Source of the DNA: Limisphaera sp.
GTDB lineage: Bacteria > Verrucomicrobiota > Verrucomicrobiia > Limisphaerales > Limisphaeraceae
DNA: 64,000 nt
Assembly (NCBI GenBank): GCA_025057755.1
Contig: JANWVC010000003.1
Coordinates: 186,001-250,000, forward strand
Direction of reading: 5' to 3'
Under the pieces are notes generated by a model, which saw only the letters and a list, made by a program, of their open reading frames with translations, was not told the DNA's origin and made no database searches. Position numbers and translations under genes: made by a program. Positions within the stretch are counted from its first letter, which is position 1. Every line of letters begins with the position of its first letter. Of the stretch, positions 36,157-44,945 are shown in pieces.

Positions 36157-37428
36157 TCAAGGGCTTTCCCAAGTCTCCACGCAGTAAAAGCGAGGCATTC
36201 CACGGCCGTTTAGCGGTACTTCAAATTGAAAACAATTCGCTCTTGCAGGCACAGGCTCGCAGCCAGCCCACCAGAGCGGTCGCCATGGCACCTCCGTAGC
36301 CCGGTCCAAGGAAGCTGCCCAAGCCAAACCGAAACGACTCCAGCCCGGTACGATCGGCTCCACGGCAATCATGAGACATGATCCATCCCAAGATAACGCC
36401 GCCTGAATGCGGACGGGTCGCATGCTAATTCTCCAACTGGCCACGGTGAGCAAAAAGGTCTGGGCAGCTGATTGACCCGCACCTAAATCTCCCAGATCCA
36501 CCGCAACTGCTCCACTCACATACCGACCTTCCGGCGGATCAAACCAATCCACTCCGTTTAATGCGTTGGTCTCCACGCTCCAGTGCACTCCAACAGTGGG
36601 TTTGCCCTGAACGTGACTGTCCACATTGAGGCGCCCAAAGTACCCCCCTTCCCATGCGGCAGGAGCCCGGTCCAGATGAAGAGTCAGGACATCATGTAAA
36701 ACCACATTCAAACCCGTTCGCGTGTCCCGCGCTACGGACCGGCCCTGAAGCGTCAGATCATAGCGAAACTCGCCCAGCGGTCCGCCGTAATCGCGGTCGT
36801 CGTACGTCGCACAAGCACTCTCCAACCCGTGAACGAATTGGAACAGGCGCACCCCTTGTATTGAAGCCTCCGTCCGATTAACCACTTTCACCGTCTGCCG
36901 GAATACATACCGGTCCGTCCAGAGAAACCGCCCCGGCCAGGGCTGGCTCCGCGGCACAATGCCCGCTGCAATGCCCGTCCCTGAATCCACCATTTCATAG
37001 GTCAAAACGATCTGCAGATGACGGTTGGTCACGACCGAGCGAAAAATGGGGAATCCCCACGCATTTGTTGGGGCCCCCCGCCCGACCGGGCCTATCGGCT
37101 CCTCAACTCCGAAGTCCGAGTTCGACACCCAATCTGGATACATCCAGTGCGGTTGCAGCCAAATCGGGCCCACTGCACCCCTGGCCGTCCCATAACCCAC
37201 GGCGGTGGCCCATTCTCCCGACAAGTACTCACGTCCTACGAAGCCGGGCCGACGATCCAAGGCAAAATCCGCGTAACCGTAATCCGTGATATGAATCTCC
37301 CATGTGGGACTACTTACGGGCGTGCCAGCCAGAGGATCCGCACATGCCGTGCCTGCAACAAGCAGGCACAAGGCACACGTCAGGCGCGAACTCGTACGCT
37401 CGTTTGGCGCTCCCATCCTCCCGACCAT
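36157..37428 (-). CDS. Secreted protein of unknown function
   Basis: A 423-residue protein from ATG 37428 (alternative ATG 37416, or TTG 37464). The N-terminus SSRLTCALCLLVAGTACADP is a signal peptide. The rest is rich in Trp, Gly and aromatic residues and appears all-beta, with many short strands and no recognisable catalytic motif. Large beta-sandwich folds of this sort occur in carbohydrate-active or surface proteins. Stands alone, convergent with the zinc-ribbon gene and divergent from the DUF1080 run. Confidence 0.7.
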   Translation of the reverse strand: MVGRMGAPNERTSSRLTCALCLLVAGTACADPLAGTPVSSPTWEIHITDYGYADFALDRRPGFVGREYLSGEWATAVGYGTARGAVGPIWLQPHWMYPDWVSNSDFGVEEPIGPVGRGAPTNAWGFPIFRSVVTNRHLQIVLTYEMVDSGTGIAAGIVPRSQPWPGRFLWTDRYVFRQTVKVVNRTEASIQGVRLFQFVHGLESACATYDDRDYGGPLGEFRYDLTLQGRSVARDTRTGLNVVLHDVLTLHLDRAPAAWEGGYFGRLNVDSHVQGKPTVGVHWSVETNALNGVDWFDPPEGRYVSGAVAVDLGDLGAGQSAAQTFLLTVASWRISMRPVRIQAALSWDGSCLMIAVEPIVPGWSRFGLAWAASLDRATEVPWRPLWWAGCEPVPARANCFQFEVPLNGRGMPRFYCVETWESP

Positions 37429-37771
37429 CGAGTTGTACCTACCAGACTTGCAACGCGGGATCAATGACCATCAGAATATCTAAAGTCATCGCCGAATTGC
37501 TACACAAGTTTACTGATATGACGGTTGAAGGTCCTCTCATCCCGTTTGGGGAGCGTCTCCGTTTGACCTTGTCTGGATTTCCTCACAAGCGTGGCGTCTC
37601 TTTTGACTCCTTCCTCAGGTGCTTACCAACCCAACGGAACAGCCCAGGGGATTGGCAAGGGGTCGCGCCCTCAATCGCCGGAGGGGCCCAATATAGCCTG
37701 CGCTTCCATAGAGACCTGTCCCCAAAGTGGGCTGAGGTTCTGCAAAACCGTTGGCTCATTAACATTTCAGC
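37429..37771. other. Divergent intergenic stretch
   Basis: A 343-nt region between a leftward secreted-protein gene and the rightward DUF1080 gene. It should contain both promoters. I see no supported gene, hairpin or repeat in it. Confidence 0.45.
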
Positions 37772-39070
37772 ATGCGATTGAGGCTTGTCAGCACCCTTTG
37801 GGAGAAGTTTGCTGCTGGGAAGATGAGAATCGTAGCGGCCGTGAAAGGGTGTTCCACGCCAACCTGGTACCGTGCGTGGTGCGCAGCCTTCTTGGCGGCG
37901 TATTCATTGAGCTGTCCTGCCGGCGAGGACCGTCTCCTTTTCGATGGACAGTCTCTGGCCGGTTGGGCGGTGCGTGGCGGACGAGCCAGCTACGCTGTTG
38001 AAGATGGCTGCATCGTGGGCCGTTCCGCGCGCGAAACGGCCAACAGCTTTCTCTGCACGACCCAATCTTTCGCTGATTTCATCCTGGAATTGGAAGTCAA
38101 GGCGGACCCCCGATTGAATTCAGGCATTCAGATTCGCAGCGAGTGCCACGACCGGCCCGTGCAAGTGCAGTTCGGTGTCCAAACAATTCGCATTCCGGCC
38201 GGCCGCGTACACGGTTACCAGGTTGAGGTTGATCACAATCCCAATCGCCGTTGGAGCGGCGGCATCTACGATGAAGCTCGTCGTGCATGGATTTACCCTC
38301 TTACAAACCGGCCTGATGCGCGGGCGGCATTTCGCTTTGGCGACTGGAACCAGTACCGCATTCAATGCATCGGAGACCGCATTCAGACGTGGGTCAACGG
38401 TGTCGCAGCGGCCGACCTGGTGGATTCCCTCACCTTGGCCGGTTTGATCGGCTTGCAAGTGCACGGCTCCGATCATGCGGGTTTGGAGGTGCGCTGGCGC
38501 AACCTACGCATTCGCGAACTGGGGCGGCATATTTGGAAACCGCTGTGGGATGGCCAAACGCTGAACGGATGGCGTCCGGTGGGCCAGGGCACGTGGAGCA
38601 TTGAAAACGGGGTGCTGCGTGGTGTCCATGGCTCTGAACAGTCTGAATACGGCCATCTCATCAGCGAGCGGCGGTTTAGCAACTTCACAGCTCGGTTGAA
38701 GTTCCGGGCCCTTCGCGGCAATAGCGGTTTTTACTTTCGTATCGAGCCGACAGGATTCAGCGGCGTCACAGGGATGCAGGCCGAAATCGATGCGGAGCAC
38801 GACGTCGGCGGGCTTTACGAAACCAACGGACGCGGTTGGCTGGTTCGGCCCCGGCCGGATGACGTGCGCAAGTGGTTCCGGCCCGGCCACTGGAACACAT
38901 TGACCGTGAGTGCCCATGACGACCGGATCGTAGTGCACGTCAATGGTTATCTGACCGCCGAGCTCCGGGGTGATCCGGGTCGGCGAGACGGTCACTTGGC
39001 GTTGCAGCTTCATGGCGGCCAGGACTGCGAGGTCCATTTCAAAGACATCGAGTGGCTGGTCCGCGAATGA
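37772..39070 (+). CDS. Secreted protein with two DUF1080 (3-keto-disaccharide hydrolase-like) domains
   Basis: A 432-residue exported protein with two successive DUF1080 beta-jellyroll domains: residues about 55-250 (DRLLFDGQSLAGWAV to RNLRIRELG) and 255-430 (KPLWDGQTLNGWRP to FKDIEWLVRE). Both have the family's opening LFDG/LWDG-x-L-x-GW and the GNSGFYFR or NSGIQIRS strand. Members of this fold hydrolyse 3-keto-glucosides and have been called LamG-like or keto-hydrolases. A signal peptide precedes domain one; ATG 37823 is an alternative start closer to it. First of a run with a PmoA-like protein and an oxidoreductase. Confidence 0.88.
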   Translation: MRLRLVSTLWEKFAAGKMRIVAAVKGCSTPTWYRAWCAAFLAAYSLSCPAGEDRLLFDGQSLAGWAVRGGRASYAVEDGCIVGRSARETANSFLCTTQSFADFILELEVKADPRLNSGIQIRSECHDRPVQVQFGVQTIRIPAGRVHGYQVEVDHNPNRRWSGGIYDEARRAWIYPLTNRPDARAAFRFGDWNQYRIQCIGDRIQTWVNGVAAADLVDSLTLAGLIGLQVHGSDHAGLEVRWRNLRIRELGRHIWKPLWDGQTLNGWRPVGQGTWSIENGVLRGVHGSEQSEYGHLISERRFSNFTARLKFRALRGNSGFYFRIEPTGFSGVTGMQAEIDAEHDVGGLYETNGRGWLVRPRPDDVRKWFRPGHWNTLTVSAHDDRIVVHVNGYLTAELRGDPGRRDGHLALQLHGGQDCEVHFKDIEWLVRE

Positions 39071-39117
39071 GGAATCCGCGCTTGCGACCAACGGGTCCTG
39101 TGAAGTTATCTAGAGGT

Positions 39118-40143
39118 ATGTGTTCCGCACGTGTCGGCATGCGGTTACGGTTCGCGGTCGTCCTCATTCCGGCCCTGGCGCCGATTGCGGTTTTTTTGAG
39201 CTGTGCACAACCGAACTCTTTACTGCCTACTCGTCCGCGCTTGACCTTCACGTTGCTGGAAGACCGCGTGCGCGTGGAGACGAATGGCCAACTGTTCACA
39301 GAATATTGGTTTAAGAACGTACCCAAACCTTACTGCCATCCGTTGGTAGGGCCGCGCCAAAGCATTTTGACCCGGCTTTGGCCCATGCAAGAGTTCCACG
39401 GAGAGGACCGTGATCACCCCCATCACCGCGGTTTTTGGTATGCCCACGGAAATGTCAACGGGGTGGATTTCTGGACCGAGGGTCCGAACCGCGGCCGGAT
39501 TGTGCATCAAGAGTTCCTGGAGATGCGCGACCAGGGCGACATTGTACAGTGGCGCGCCCGAAATCATTGGATTGCGCCTGACGGCCGGATTCTCTGCACG
39601 GATGAGCGAACCCTCCGTTTCACGACCACTGTAGAAGATGCACGTTTCGTGGATTTCGATATTACGTTGATTGCTTCCCATGGCCCGGTGGTGTTTGGGG
39701 ACACGAAGGAAGGGACTCTGGCCGTGCGGGTGGCTGAGTCCATGCGGGTTCGACCCAATGCGGCGCACGCAGGGTCGCCCCGTGGGACCATTGTCACCAG
39801 CCAGGGACATCGGGATGGGACCGCATGGGGCCAACGGGCCGCGTGGTGTGATTACTCCGGTCGCGTCAGCGGACGAGCTGTTGGAATTGCCATTTTTGAT
39901 CATCCGGAGAACCCGCGCCATCCCACTTGGTGGCACGTACGGGATTACGGGTTATTTGCGGCCAACCCATTCGGGCGCCACGATTTCGAGCAGATCGCGG
40001 ACTCATCCGCGGGGAACTTGGTCATCCCCGCCCAGGAGCGTGTCACGTTTCGTTACCGGCTTTACCTGCACGAGGGCGACGCTACCGAAGCTGCAGTTGC
40101 CGAACAGTACGCCGCCTGGATCCGCAGCCAGGGCGGAAGGTGA
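39118..40143 (+). CDS. PmoA-like (DUF6807) lipoprotein
   Basis: A 341-residue protein from ATG 39118 (AGAGGT just upstream); ATG 39067 would overlap the DUF1080 stop as ATGA and is the alternative. The signal ends FLSC, a lipobox. The body matches the DUF6807 family, called PmoA-like by sequence annotation though unrelated in role to methane oxidation. DHPHHRGFWYAHGNVNGVDFW carries the conserved His cluster and FDHPENPRHPTWWHVRDYGLF the second one. Members accompany DUF1080 and Gfo/Idh/MocA genes in Verrucomicrobiota and Planctomycetota. Likely acts on an oxidised sugar; unproven. Confidence 0.87.
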   Translation: MCSARVGMRLRFAVVLIPALAPIAVFLSCAQPNSLLPTRPRLTFTLLEDRVRVETNGQLFTEYWFKNVPKPYCHPLVGPRQSILTRLWPMQEFHGEDRDHPHHRGFWYAHGNVNGVDFWTEGPNRGRIVHQEFLEMRDQGDIVQWRARNHWIAPDGRILCTDERTLRFTTTVEDARFVDFDITLIASHGPVVFGDTKEGTLAVRVAESMRVRPNAAHAGSPRGTIVTSQGHRDGTAWGQRAAWCDYSGRVSGRAVGIAIFDHPENPRHPTWWHVRDYGLFAANPFGRHDFEQIADSSAGNLVIPAQERVTFRYRLYLHEGDATEAAVAEQYAAWIRSQGGR

Positions 40144-40187
40144 TCCCGCACAACACGGATCCTCGGAAATAGATAAGCGAAAAACCT

Positions 40188-41645
40188 ATGCAGACGCGAC
40201 GCACCTTTTTGAAACAATCATTGTTGGCTACGGCATCCCTGGCCACATGGTCGGGTTGCCAAACCGTACCCCATCGACCCCGCAGTCGGGTGTTAGGCGC
40301 CAACGAAACCATCTGCGTAGGGGTGGTGGGTTTCGGAGGACGGGGACAAGATCACATTAAGGCCTTCCGCAGTCTCCCAAACGTCCGTGTGACCGCCCTC
40401 TGCGATGCGGATCGGGCCATTTTGGATCGGGAAGTTCGGCGTTTCCAGGATCGCGGTGAAGTCGTGGAGGCTTACACAGATCTCCGCACACTCTTGGAAA
40501 AGGCAAGGGTGGATGTAGTGAGCATTGCCACTCCCAACCACTGGCATGCTCTAGCTGCCATTTGGGCGGTGCAAGCCGGTAAGGACGTGTACGTGGAAAA
40601 ACCGGGTTCCCACAACGTGTTTGAGGGCCATCAACTAGTCCAAGCAGCGCGGAAGTACGGGGCCATTGTCCAAGTCGGCACGCAGTGTCGCTCTTCCCAA
40701 GGACTTCGCGAAGCCATTGAATGGATTCAATCAGGTCAACTGGGTCCGATCATACGCGTCCGAGGTCTTTGCTACAAACGCCGTGAAAGTATTGGGCGTA
40801 CTTATGGGCCCCAACCCATTCCTGCCTCCGTCGACTACGACCTCTGGCTGGGACCAGCCCCGCTCAAGCCATTGCGACGCGCCCGGTTACACTACGATTG
40901 GCACTGGATTTGGGACACCGGCAACGGAGACTTGGGCAACCAGGGGGTCCATCAGATGGATATCGCCCGATGGATTTTGGGTCGGCAGGAGCTGGCTCCG
41001 ACTGTGTGGGCGGTCGGTGGTCGCCTCGGTTATCTCGACGATGGCGAAACCCCAAACACGCTTATCGTGTTCCACGACTACAAGCCGGCGCCGCTGCTCT
41101 TTGAAGTGCGAGGACTTCCCGAGAAAGCGGGGTCCAACCGCATGGACGATTACTCCGGGGCGAGCATCGGCGTGGTGGTGGATTGCGAAGGTGGCCGCAT
41201 GGTGATTCCCAGTTATACGCGTGCAATCGTATACGATCGGAACGGCCGTGAGATTCGCGTCTTCGACGGAGGTGGCAACCATTATGCCAACTTCATTGAA
41301 GCTGTGCGCGCCCGCCGCCCTGACCGACTGCATGCCGATGCTCAAGAGGGACATTTGTCCGCAGCTCTCTGTCACGTAGCAAACATTTCGTATCGGTTGG
41401 GTACCACTGGAACACCAGAAGCCATCCGCGACGCTCTTCATCATCAGGCAGAGATGGCAGAAATGTTTGCCCGGATGTACGAACATCTGCGTGCCAATCA
41501 GGCGGACTTTCAACTCACCCCGCTGGTGGTGGGTCGGCTGTTGCGTATCCATCCCGGTCGGAAAACCTTCATTGGGGATCGTCAAGCCAACATGATGTTG
41601 ACCCGTGAGTATCGGGAGCCTTTCGTAGTCCCTCGGCGCGTTTGA
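40188..41645 (+). CDS. Tat-exported Gfo/Idh/MocA-family oxidoreductase
   Basis: NAD(P)-dependent sugar oxidoreductase of 485 residues. The Tat signal is TRRTFLKQSLLATASLA. The Rossmann fold begins CVGVVGFGGRGQDHI, and the EKP motif with the catalytic Lys is in DVYVEKPGSHN. The C-terminal beta-sheet domain has the LGNQGVHQMDIARWIL substrate loop. A 44-nt gap separates it from the PmoA-like gene. Together with the upstream DUF1080 protein the set would suit oxidation of a glycoside at C3 followed by cleavage (inference from characterised keto-glycoside pathways). Confidence 0.93.
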   Translation: MQTRRTFLKQSLLATASLATWSGCQTVPHRPRSRVLGANETICVGVVGFGGRGQDHIKAFRSLPNVRVTALCDADRAILDREVRRFQDRGEVVEAYTDLRTLLEKARVDVVSIATPNHWHALAAIWAVQAGKDVYVEKPGSHNVFEGHQLVQAARKYGAIVQVGTQCRSSQGLREAIEWIQSGQLGPIIRVRGLCYKRRESIGRTYGPQPIPASVDYDLWLGPAPLKPLRRARLHYDWHWIWDTGNGDLGNQGVHQMDIARWILGRQELAPTVWAVGGRLGYLDDGETPNTLIVFHDYKPAPLLFEVRGLPEKAGSNRMDDYSGASIGVVVDCEGGRMVIPSYTRAIVYDRNGREIRVFDGGGNHYANFIEAVRARRPDRLHADAQEGHLSAALCHVANISYRLGTTGTPEAIRDALHHQAEMAEMFARMYEHLRANQADFQLTPLVVGRLLRIHPGRKTFIGDRQANMMLTREYREPFVVPRRV

Positions 41646-41669
41646 CTTCTCATCACAGAGCTATCTCTT

Positions 41670-41687
41670 GAAGCCTCCGAAGGCTTC
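41670..41687 (+). terminator. Hairpin after the oxidoreductase run
   Basis: A perfect 7-bp stem GAAGCCT / AGGCTTC with a CCGA loop begins 25 nt after the stop at 41645. The following TTA is a poor U-tract, so termination may be weak or bidirectional with the convergent larA gene. Confidence 0.45.
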
Positions 41688-41806
41688 TTACATCATGCTG
41701 GCGAGCGGTTGTTAAAATCAAACGGCAACTTCAATTAGATGTTGCGCATCGCAAAGGAAGTGCCCCGGTCCAGCCACTCGAATCTTTGCAATAGTGCCAA
41801 TCAGTT

Positions 41807-43078
41807 TCAGTTGGAGCCCTCCAGGTAGGGAATGCTCAGGGGCCCTTGCGGTAAAGCCGCCACGCGGGCGTCGCTGGTCGCCTGCGCCAGAGCCTGACGC
41901 ACGGCTCCACTGATGTCATAACAAGGCTCTAAATGGGCGGCTCGCACCACATTGTCGGGCAGGGAGCTGTACAAAAGCACGCGAGCGCGTTGTTGCACCA
42001 AAGCCTGGATATGCGCCTGCCATTGCTCGGGATGTTCGAATCCGGGTGTGGCCAGTAATTGGAGGATCTCGGCCGGCTCTCGGACCCGTCGAAGCAGTCG
42101 GTCCAATGGGCTTCCTGCGGGTACACCCTCCCGACACTCCGCAGCCAGAATGAGCGTGCCGCCAGGTTTGAGAATGCGTGCACCCGCACTCATGCCCTTG
42201 ACGCCCTGGTAAAGGTTCAAATCCAAGGGATAACCGCTGTTCGTGGTCACCACGACATCAAAAGGCGCGCTGCACCGGTACATGGCTGATGCCTTCACAA
42301 AAGCACAACCCTCGCGATGTGCCCGGATCAAATCGCCGGCGAAGACACCTGTGATTTGACGTTGTTCGTTCAGGGTTACATTTAACAGGAAGCTCGGCCC
42401 CACGCGCAAAGCGGCCTCGCGAATTTCTTCCCAAATCGGGTTACCCTCCAATACGCCAAACGTCGCCCTCGGATCACCAATGTTCCGTGCCCCGTGATTC
42501 CCCATGATGGTTCGCAAACCGGCCACGCCGGGCATGATGCCCTTCGGTCCGCCACTGAATCCCGCAAAAAAATGCGGCTCAATGAAGCCCGTCACGATGC
42601 GCAGGTCGGCCTCAACCGCGTGGCGATTGATCCAGAGCGGCGTGCCACTTGAAAGTCGTCCAAGATAAACAAGATCGGATTCGTTCTCGCATTCATGATT
42701 GACCACCCGGTAGCGCGAAACTACATCCGGAGTCAGCATGCGTTCCAGTTCCGACCGGGTGTTGGGCCGGTGCGTGCCTGTCTGGTTCAACAAGATGATC
42801 TGTTCTTTGGGTACAAAAGAAAGATACTCTAGCAACCAGGGAATGAGTCGGTGATTGGGAGTAGCTCGCGTAATGTCTGTGAAAAGGATACAGATTCGCA
42901 TGCCAGGTTTGATCCATTCCCGTAGGGGCGGTGCTGCAATGGGCCTCTCCAAAGCCTCCCACACAGCACGACGCTCGTCGGGCAGGCCCGGCTGATGTCG
43001 GGGTTCAATCACTGTCGTCCGGTCGTCCGGTAATTCGACCGGAAGGGTTCCTTCTCCGTAAGCGAGTCGTACGATCAT
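41807..43078 (-). CDS. larA: LarA-like nickel-pincer racemase/epimerase (DUF2088)
   Basis: A 423-residue protein of the lactate racemase family, which uses a nickel pincer nucleotide cofactor. The four residues that hold cofactor and metal in Lactobacillus plantarum LarA are conserved at exactly the same spacing: His in TGTHRP, His in IEPHFFAG 66 residues later, Lys in GGPKGIM 10 further, and His in MGNHG 16 further. FTDITRATP is also typical. Start ATG 43078 follows GGAGA. larB, larC and larE, needed for the cofactor, are not in this window. Located after rhaB, so the substrate may be another 2-hydroxyacid or a sugar acid. Confidence 0.92.
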   Translation of the reverse strand: MIVRLAYGEGTLPVELPDDRTTVIEPRHQPGLPDERRAVWEALERPIAAPPLREWIKPGMRICILFTDITRATPNHRLIPWLLEYLSFVPKEQIILLNQTGTHRPNTRSELERMLTPDVVSRYRVVNHECENESDLVYLGRLSSGTPLWINRHAVEADLRIVTGFIEPHFFAGFSGGPKGIMPGVAGLRTIMGNHGARNIGDPRATFGVLEGNPIWEEIREAALRVGPSFLLNVTLNEQRQITGVFAGDLIRAHREGCAFVKASAMYRCSAPFDVVVTTNSGYPLDLNLYQGVKGMSAGARILKPGGTLILAAECREGVPAGSPLDRLLRRVREPAEILQLLATPGFEHPEQWQAHIQALVQQRARVLLYSSLPDNVVRAAHLEPCYDISGAVRQALAQATSDARVAALPQGPLSIPYLEGSN

Positions 43079-43207
43079 GACCACTCTCCGGGTCTTTTCA
43101 CCTCCTGGCTCCGCAAACCTGCTGACACGGCCTTAACCCGCGCGCACAGGATGGCACAGGGACAATCACGTTACCGCCTTGGCGCACGGGCATAAACGAG
43201 GCCAGTC

Positions 43208-44707
43208 TCAAAACCCTCCAGAATGCATGGTGAGATTCTCAAAACGCTTGAAAGCGTCCTCCCAAGCCGGAGCATTTCGGGGTTCATATTGACCGAGATC
43301 CACTGACTTGCGCACGACTTCCCGGAGTTCTGGCAAAGAACGGATCTCCCCCTGCGCACGCATCTGGGTCAAGGCATTGCCCATGGCCGTGGCTTCGGCC
43401 GGTCCGGTGACCACCAGTCGCTGGCATGCGTCGGCCGTCAATTGATTTAGCAAACGGTTTTGCGAACCACCTCCAACAATATGGACCACTTCCAGCCGGT
43501 TGCCGACCAGCTCTTCCAACCAACCCAGCACCTGCCGGTACCGCAGCGCCAAGCTTTCCAAAGCGCATCGGACTAATTCACCCTCGCTGCGCGGCACCGG
43601 CTGACCCGTTTCCTGACAAAACTCTTGAATGGCTCGCGGCATGTCGGGCGGATTCAGAAAGCGAGGGTCATCCGGATGAACGAACGATCGCAGGGGCGGA
43701 GCCTCGCTGGCCCGTTGCACCAATTCCGGGTACGTAAATGCACGGCCTCGGGCCTCAAAAGCCCGACGGCATTGTTGCACCAGCCACAACCCCATGATGT
43801 TCTTCAACAGCCGGATGCGACCGTCCACGCCTCCTTCGTTGGTAATGTTGATCTCCAAAGCCCGTTCGGTCAGCACAGGCTCCTTCACTTCAACGCCCAT
43901 GAGCGACCAGGTACCAGAGCTAATGTAGGCCCAATTCACCCGGCGCCCCTCCCGAGCCGGCACAGCCGCCACCGCTGCCGCGGTGTCGTGAGCTGGCGGC
44001 GCCACCACCTCCACTCCATTCAAACCCGTGCGCACGGACAAGCTGGGCCGGAGTTTTCCCAGTTTCGTGCCAGGTTGCACAATTTCGGGCAACAGCTTCA
44101 CCGGCAGACCCAGTTCCCTTAACAGATTCGTGGCCCAGGTCCGGCGAGCGGGATCCAGGCACTGCGACGTACTCGCAATCGTGTACTCGGCCACTTCCGA
44201 ACCACTCAATGCCCAATGGAAAAAGTCCGGCATGAACAAGAGCCGATGCGCCGCTGCGAGCACATCCGGATGTGTCTCCTGATGCGATATCAATTGAAAA
44301 AGGGTGTTGAAGGGCAAAAACTGAAGACCGGTTCGTGTAAACAGGCGCGCCCGCGGGACTTTGCGAAACACCCGTTCCATCACGCCCTGTGTCCGGGCAT
44401 CGCGGTAGGCGTATGGCAACCCCAACAACTCGCCCTTGCGCGAGAGCAACACATAATCCACACCCCACGTATCGACACCCACAGACACCACCCGTCGTCC
44501 ATACTGACGAGCCACAGCGGTAAGACCTTGTTGAATCTCTTCCCAAAGCCGGGGCACGTCCCACCGCAGACTTTCAGCCAGCCAAACCGGTCCGTTGGGA
44601 AACCGGTGCACTTCTTCCAACAACATCCGCTTACCGGTCCAGCGGCCCACCATGACGCGACCGCTTTCCGCCCCCAAGTCAACAGCCACGTAAACTTGCG
44701 CGTTCAT
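43208..44707 (-). CDS. rhaB: Rhamnulokinase
   Basis: FGGY-family kinase that phosphorylates L-rhamnulose. The 499 residues open AVDLGAESGRVMVGRW, the ATPase phosphate loop, and include GVDTWGVDYVLL (rhamnulokinase-type), SGTWSLMGVE and HIVGGGSQNRLLNQLTAD near the end. ATG 44707 has GAGGGG 9 nt upstream; ATG 44716 is too close to that site. Lies between the 57-residue membrane protein and larA on the minus strand. rhaA and rhaD are not in the window. Confidence 0.95.
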   Translation of the reverse strand: MNAQVYVAVDLGAESGRVMVGRWTGKRMLLEEVHRFPNGPVWLAESLRWDVPRLWEEIQQGLTAVARQYGRRVVSVGVDTWGVDYVLLSRKGELLGLPYAYRDARTQGVMERVFRKVPRARLFTRTGLQFLPFNTLFQLISHQETHPDVLAAAHRLLFMPDFFHWALSGSEVAEYTIASTSQCLDPARRTWATNLLRELGLPVKLLPEIVQPGTKLGKLRPSLSVRTGLNGVEVVAPPAHDTAAAVAAVPAREGRRVNWAYISSGTWSLMGVEVKEPVLTERALEINITNEGGVDGRIRLLKNIMGLWLVQQCRRAFEARGRAFTYPELVQRASEAPPLRSFVHPDDPRFLNPPDMPRAIQEFCQETGQPVPRSEGELVRCALESLALRYRQVLGWLEELVGNRLEVVHIVGGGSQNRLLNQLTADACQRLVVTGPAEATAMGNALTQMRAQGEIRSLPELREVVRKSVDLGQYEPRNAPAWEDAFKRFENLTMHSGGF

Positions 44708-44768
44708 GCCGGTCATCCCCTCAAGGTGAGTTTTCCACCACCCGGGATCGAGCCCGAGGCCCAGCCCC

Positions 44769-44942
44769 TTACCGGGCCCCGCCCTTCAGCGCCCAAGGCG
44801 CAGCCAAAAACCACAGAATCGTCCCTGCGAGCATGCAATGTTTCATGATCGGCTCCTCCATTTGCTGTGCCAGGAACAGTAATGGCGGTAAAACGGTCAA
44901 ACCCAACGCCGAACAGGCCAGCACTCGCATCAATGGATCCAT
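44769..44942 (-). CDS. 57-residue membrane protein coupled to NCS1 permease
   Basis: A short gene hidden between the permease and rhaB. ATG 44942 lies 3 nt after the permease stop and has GGAGGAGG, within the last permease codons, as ribosome-binding site. The product begins MDPLMRVLACSALG and has two hydrophobic segments (about 6-25 and 34-50) separated by the acidic MEEP, ending in a basic tail. It could be a small accessory subunit of the permease. No family is recognised. The close coupling and good start signal make it probably real. Confidence 0.65.
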   Translation of the reverse strand: MDPLMRVLACSALGLTVLPPLLFLAQQMEEPIMKHCMLAGTILWFLAAPWALKGGAR

Positions 44943-44945
44943 ACT

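Noticed and set aside
39220..39936. 238-residue minus-strand frame
   Set aside because: Antisense to the PmoA-like gene; composition unlike a real protein.
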